Shown here piece after piece: positions 5,909 to 8,365 of a stretch of 8,365 bases of DNA. The stretch is from Porticoccaceae bacterium (GTDB lineage: Bacteria > Pseudomonadota > Gammaproteobacteria > Pseudomonadales > Porticoccaceae). Below the pieces are notes generated by a model. It was not told the DNA's origin and searched no databases. It worked only from the letters and a program-made list of their open reading frames with translations. The stretch spans positions 1-8,365 of the forward strand of contig JALRJD010000083.1 in NCBI GenBank assembly GCA_023255165.1. The letters run 5' to 3'. The translations under genes and the position numbers were made by a program. Position 1 is the first letter of the stretch; each line of letters starts with the position of its first letter.

Positions 5909-6175
5909 AACTGATACTGCTTTTTTTGAAACAGCTTTCTCTGCTACAAAGGTTATGTCTTTTTTTAGCGGCTCTCCTAAAAACTCCGGCATAGGCTGCG
6001 CGCTGACCAACACTCGTTGAGGTAAGTCATGTCTATTCAATATTGATGATCTCTGAAGCCCTTCACTGATAATAAGTTGCCGAGCAAAATTTATATGCAG
6101 CGAAAAATATGCCGAAAAGTCCTCGAGACTGTGCCAATTGTTACACCACTCAAGGTACAACTCTCGATTAGTCAA
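5897..6175 (-). CDS. Small hypothetical protein with possible helix-turn-helix
   Basis: I cannot assign this gene to a named family. Starting at the TTG at 6175 it encodes 92 residues beginning (M)TNRELYLEWCNNW. The start was chosen because a GGAG site (6187-6184) lies 8 nt upstream, whereas the longer TTG start at 6196 (99 residues) has none. Residues about 15-36 (SLEDFSAYFSLHINFARQLI) have the spacing of a helix-turn-helix, and the opening resembles small HTH-like proteins seen in gammaproteobacteria. The C-terminal third (about 68-92) is lysine- and valine-rich and probably flexible. There is no signal peptide or membrane segment. It lies between gor and the sigma-factor gene on the same strand. 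It could be a small regulator; it could also be a non-coding open frame, since the start is weak. Confidence 0.5.
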   Translation of the reverse strand: MTNRELYLEWCNNWHSLEDFSAYFSLHINFARQLIISEGLQRSSILNRHDLPQRVLVSAQPMPEFLGEPLKKDITFVAEKAVSKKAVSVEET

Positions 6176-6183
6176 GATTAAAT

Positions 6184-6187
6184 CTCC
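6184..6187 (-). promoter_or_regulatory. Shine-Dalgarno that decides the TTG start of the small HTH-like gene
   Basis: GGAG on the minus strand sits 8 nt before the TTG at 6175-6173. The longer open frame from 6196 has no purine-rich site ahead of it, so the shorter start is preferred. Confidence 0.45.
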
Positions 6188-6246
6188 AAAATACAAAAGT
6201 TATGAAGCGCACAAAACTTGTTGGTTACTTTCGGGATATCAGAACG

Positions 6247-6263
6247 GAAGATTTATTATCTTC
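6247..6263. other. Short perfect hairpin between gor and the small gene
   Basis: GAAGAT (6247-6252) and ATCTTC (6258-6263) form a 6-bp stem with a 5-nt loop. No T run follows on the minus strand, so it is not a standard terminator. It may be an operator half-site pair or have no function. The rest of 6197-6355 shows nothing recognisable apart from a CGGGATATCAGA element at 6232-6243. Confidence 0.3.
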
Positions 6264-6355
6264 ACTCTTAAATTAATGTCCTTCTTATATGAATGCGCTC
6301 AGCCCACTTAGCAGAGTGAGTAGCGTTCTCTTCGTTATCAGTTGAAATGGGTATC

Positions 6356-6379
6356 AAAAACTTGGGATCTATTGCCCAG
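6356..6379 (-). terminator. Weak candidate intrinsic terminator of gor
   Basis: Immediately after the gor stop codon, the minus strand has CTGGG (6379-6375) and CCCAAG (6366-6361). These form a short stem, GGG-CCC plus T-A and then a bulge, followed by five T (6360-6356). The position and T run suit a terminator, but the stem is only 4-5 pairs. Confidence 0.35.
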
Positions 6380-6381
6380 CC

Positions 6382-7740
6382 TTATCTGGTTTTTTCTCTC
6401 ATGGTTACAAACTCTTCTGCAGCAGAGGGATGAATGCCCACAGTCGCGTCAAAATGGGCCTTTGTAGCACCTGCTTTTATAGCAATACCCATTCCCTGAA
6501 TAATCTCAGCAGCATGTTCGCCAACCATATGGCAACCTAAGACAATATCTGATTCATTATCTACCACCAGTTTCATACTGATGCGGTCGGTCCCGCCACC
6601 TAGCGTCTGCAACATTGGCTTAAAGTCTGAAAGATAGATCGATATATCCTCATATTCTTCCCTCGCCTGCTCCTCGCTGAGACCTACAGTGTCAAATTCC
6701 GGCTGGCAGAACACAGCCGTCGGAATGTCGCGATAATCAATAACTGCGCGGCCATCGCCATAGAGATGATCAACCAGCACCATGGCCTCTTGAATCGCCA
6801 CCGGAGTTAACTGAACCCGATCGATCACATCCCCTATCGCATAGATGCTGGGCTCTGCAGTGGCGAAATTTCGATCCACTTGAATGGACCCATTGTCTGC
6901 CATTAACACATTAGTCGTTTCCAAACCCAGGTTCGCCGTATTGGCCTGGCGTCCGGTCGCGCAAAGCACCAATTCTGCTTCGATATCCGGGCCATTACTC
7001 ATGGCTACAGACAATGTTTCTGCAGCCTTGGTAATCTGATTAATATCGGTGTTTAAATGGACATTAACACCTTTGGCGACCATCCCATGAATAATCTTAT
7101 CAACCATTTCTCCATCAAAGGATTTAAGTAGTTTAGGGCCACGATATACGAGATGAGTCTCTACACCCAGACCATTCAAAATACCGGCAAATTCTACTGC
7201 TATATAGCCACCACCAACGACCACAGCTTTTTCGGGTAATTTATCGAGAAAAAACATCTCATTGGAGCTCAGCACATGCTCACTACCGGGAAAATCTGGA
7301 ATATAGGGCCAACCACCTGTGGCAATCAGAATAGTACGAGCCTTGTAGGTCTCACCATTGACCGAGACAAGATGAGGACCGGCAATAGTTGCACGCCCGT
7401 CAATGAGATGAGCACCACTGTTATCGATAAGGCTATTGTAAATACCATTGAGGCGCTCGATCTCAGCAGTTTTATTATCTCTCAGGGTTGCCCAATCAAG
7501 TGTCGGCTGCTGAGCAAGTGACCAGCCAAATCCTGAACTTGCTTGAAATAATTCCGGGAACTGCGAGGCATAAACAAAAAGCTTTTTAGGTACACAACCC
7601 ACATTAACGCAGGTGCCACCCAGATAGCGCTCCTCGGCAATAGCCACTTTTTTACCTTTGGATGCGGCCATTCGCGCGGCTCTGACACCGCCTGACCCGG
7701 CTCCAATAACAAATAGGTCATAATCGAACTCAAAGCCCAT
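6382..7740 (-). CDS. gor: Glutathione-disulfide reductase
   Basis: This cytoplasmic FAD enzyme reduces oxidised glutathione with NADPH. The 452-residue protein is close to the usual 450. The FAD-binding GAGSGG motif is at 13-18. The redox-active disulfide GGTCVNVGC carries C44 and C49. The NADPH-binding VVVGGGYIAVEFAG is at 173-186, and the second FAD motif SIYAIGDV at 298-305. The catalytic HPSAAEEF contributes H437 and E442. Of the two arginines that usually set NADPH preference, the first is kept (R200) and the second is replaced by lysine (K206 in LLKSFD). I chose the ATG at 7740 because it has a strong GGAGAAG site and fits the family N-terminus; an ATG at 7779 would add 13 residues. It lies 57 bp after ligI on the same strand, so co-transcription is plausible, perhaps supplying glutathione to a glutathione-dependent step outside the window. 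Confidence 0.95.
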   Translation of the reverse strand: MGFEFDYDLFVIGAGSGGVRAARMAASKGKKVAIAEERYLGGTCVNVGCVPKKLFVYASQFPELFQASSGFGWSLAQQPTLDWATLRDNKTAEIERLNGIYNSLIDNSGAHLIDGRATIAGPHLVSVNGETYKARTILIATGGWPYIPDFPGSEHVLSSNEMFFLDKLPEKAVVVGGGYIAVEFAGILNGLGVETHLVYRGPKLLKSFDGEMVDKIIHGMVAKGVNVHLNTDINQITKAAETLSVAMSNGPDIEAELVLCATGRQANTANLGLETTNVLMADNGSIQVDRNFATAEPSIYAIGDVIDRVQLTPVAIQEAMVLVDHLYGDGRAVIDYRDIPTAVFCQPEFDTVGLSEEQAREEYEDISIYLSDFKPMLQTLGGGTDRISMKLVVDNESDIVLGCHMVGEHAAEIIQGMGIAIKAGATKAHFDATVGIHPSAAEEFVTMREKTR

Positions 7741-7745
7741 TCGAA

Positions 7746-7752
7746 CTTCTCC
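7746..7752 (-). promoter_or_regulatory. Shine-Dalgarno that decides the gor start
   Basis: GGAGAAG on the minus strand, with its GGAG core 8 nt before the ATG at 7740-7738, supports this start over the in-frame ATG at 7779. Confidence 0.75.
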
Positions 7753-7797
7753 GTTTAATAGATTTATATGTGATGACAAAACTTGGATGGGTGCCGC

Positions 7798-8365
7798 TTA
7801 ATCTTCTTCCGGCCAGTAAAGTCGCATAGGATTTTCTACTAACAGCTTGCGCTGCAATTCACCTGTAGGTGCTATGCGCGGAATCATATCGACCAGATGG
7901 CCATCATCCGGCATATGGGATTTCATATTGGGATGGGGCCAGTCGGTGCCCCAGAGAACCTGGTCGGGAAACAGCTCGACTAACCTGGAGGCAAAGGGGA
8001 TAAAATCATCATAAGTAGGTGGACCCTCCAGACTGAGGCGTTCCGGACAGGTCACCTTGGTCCAGCAATTGGCATTTTCTCGGAGCAGCTTTATAAACAG
8101 CTCAAATTTCTCGCCATCCACCGGCTCGCTGCAGTCGGGTCGGCCCATGTGATCCACTACGACGATAGTATTTAAAGAGGCGATGAAGTCATAGTATTCG
8201 GCCAGATCTGGCGCTTCAAGGTAAACAACAATATGCCAACCCAGCTTGGCGATACGCTCTGCAACTGACTTAAGCACCTCGGGAGGCACCGGGTTAACCA
8301 GACGTTTAACAAAGTTAAAGCGAACCCCGCGCACCCCGGCACTATGCATTTCTGCCAGCTCAGCA
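7798..8365 (-). CDS. ligI: 2-pyrone-4,6-dicarboxylate lactonase (LigI), C-terminal part
   Basis: LigI hydrolyses the lactone 2-pyrone-4,6-dicarboxylate to 4-carboxy-2-hydroxymuconate in protocatechuate 4,5-cleavage and gallate degradation. It is a cytoplasmic TIM-barrel amidohydrolase. The 188 visible residues continue beyond the right edge: codons upstream of the first in-frame ATG read A-E-L-A-E without a stop. Roughly 105 N-terminal residues, including the expected HxH motif, are missing from the window. Diagnostic pieces, numbered in the fragment, are GVRGVRFNFVKR (10-21, substrate-binding arginines), VVYLEA with Y48, VVVDHMGRPD with H72, CPERLS with R109, LWGTDWPHPN (137-146) with the catalytic-type D141, and the ending NPMRLYWPEE. 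All active-site residues expected in this part are present, and their spacing matches Sphingobium LigI closely as I recall it. The gene is likely co-transcribed with gor. Confidence 0.93.
   Translation of the reverse strand, partial: AELAEMHSAGVRGVRFNFVKRLVNPVPPEVLKSVAERIAKLGWHIVVYLEAPDLAEYYDFIASLNTIVVVDHMGRPDCSEPVDGEKFELFIKLLRENANCWTKVTCPERLSLEGPPTYDDFIPFASRLVELFPDQVLWGTDWPHPNMKSHMPDDGHLVDMIPRIAPTGELQRKLLVENPMRLYWPEED

Noticed and set aside
5704..5910. Minus-strand 68-codon frame starting at TTG
   Set aside because: It starts inside the 17-bp duplication, overlaps the end of the small gene, has no good ribosome-binding site and gives an arginine-rich product without domain character.
7741..7797. 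Separate sigma-70 promoter for gor (TATAAA present in the gap)
   Set aside because: No acceptable -35 element lies 16-18 bp upstream of it.

Overview
The window suggests a gammaproteobacterium of moderate GC content, probably a free-living or marine heterotroph that degrades aromatic compounds. This rests on the FecI/FecR/TonB-receptor organisation, the style of the receptor and the presence of a LigI-type lactonase. No marker gene allows a firmer placement. All convincing genes lie on the minus strand, so transcription runs from high to low coordinates. No rRNA, tRNA, CRISPR array, insertion sequence or integrase was seen.

Layout in the direction of transcription. (1) 8365-7798 is the C-terminal two thirds of a 2-pyrone-4,6-dicarboxylate lactonase (LigI), an enzyme of the protocatechuate 4,5-cleavage and gallate routes. 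It is followed after 57 bp by (2) a complete glutathione reductase (gor, 7740-6382). (3) A small uncharacterised gene with a possible helix-turn-helix (6175-5897) lies in an otherwise gene-poor stretch. (4) A cell-surface-signalling cassette follows: a FecI-like ECF sigma factor (5635-5051), a FecR-like anti-sigma factor overlapping it by 4 bp (5054-4008), and, after a 189-bp gap with two inverted repeats, a TonB-dependent receptor with an N-terminal STN signalling domain (3818-615). (5) A strong hairpin (about 548-587) separates the receptor from (6) the N-terminal part of a fumarase/aspartase-superfamily lyase that carries a signal peptide (422-1, running off the window).

Working model. The receptor takes up a ligand at the outer membrane. 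Its STN domain signals to the periplasmic part of FecR, which releases the sigma factor to transcribe the receptor. The ligand is unknown. The neighbouring LigI and the apparently exported lyase make a carboxylated aromatic or lignin-derived compound a reasonable alternative to an iron-siderophore, but this is inference from gene context.

The most unusual points are: a second complete signal-peptide-like segment with its own ribosome-binding site inside the receptor ORF, just after the STN domain; the secretion signal on a lyase family that is normally cytoplasmic; a G5-A8 homopolymer at the start of the receptor; and three perfect short tandem duplications close to gene edges.
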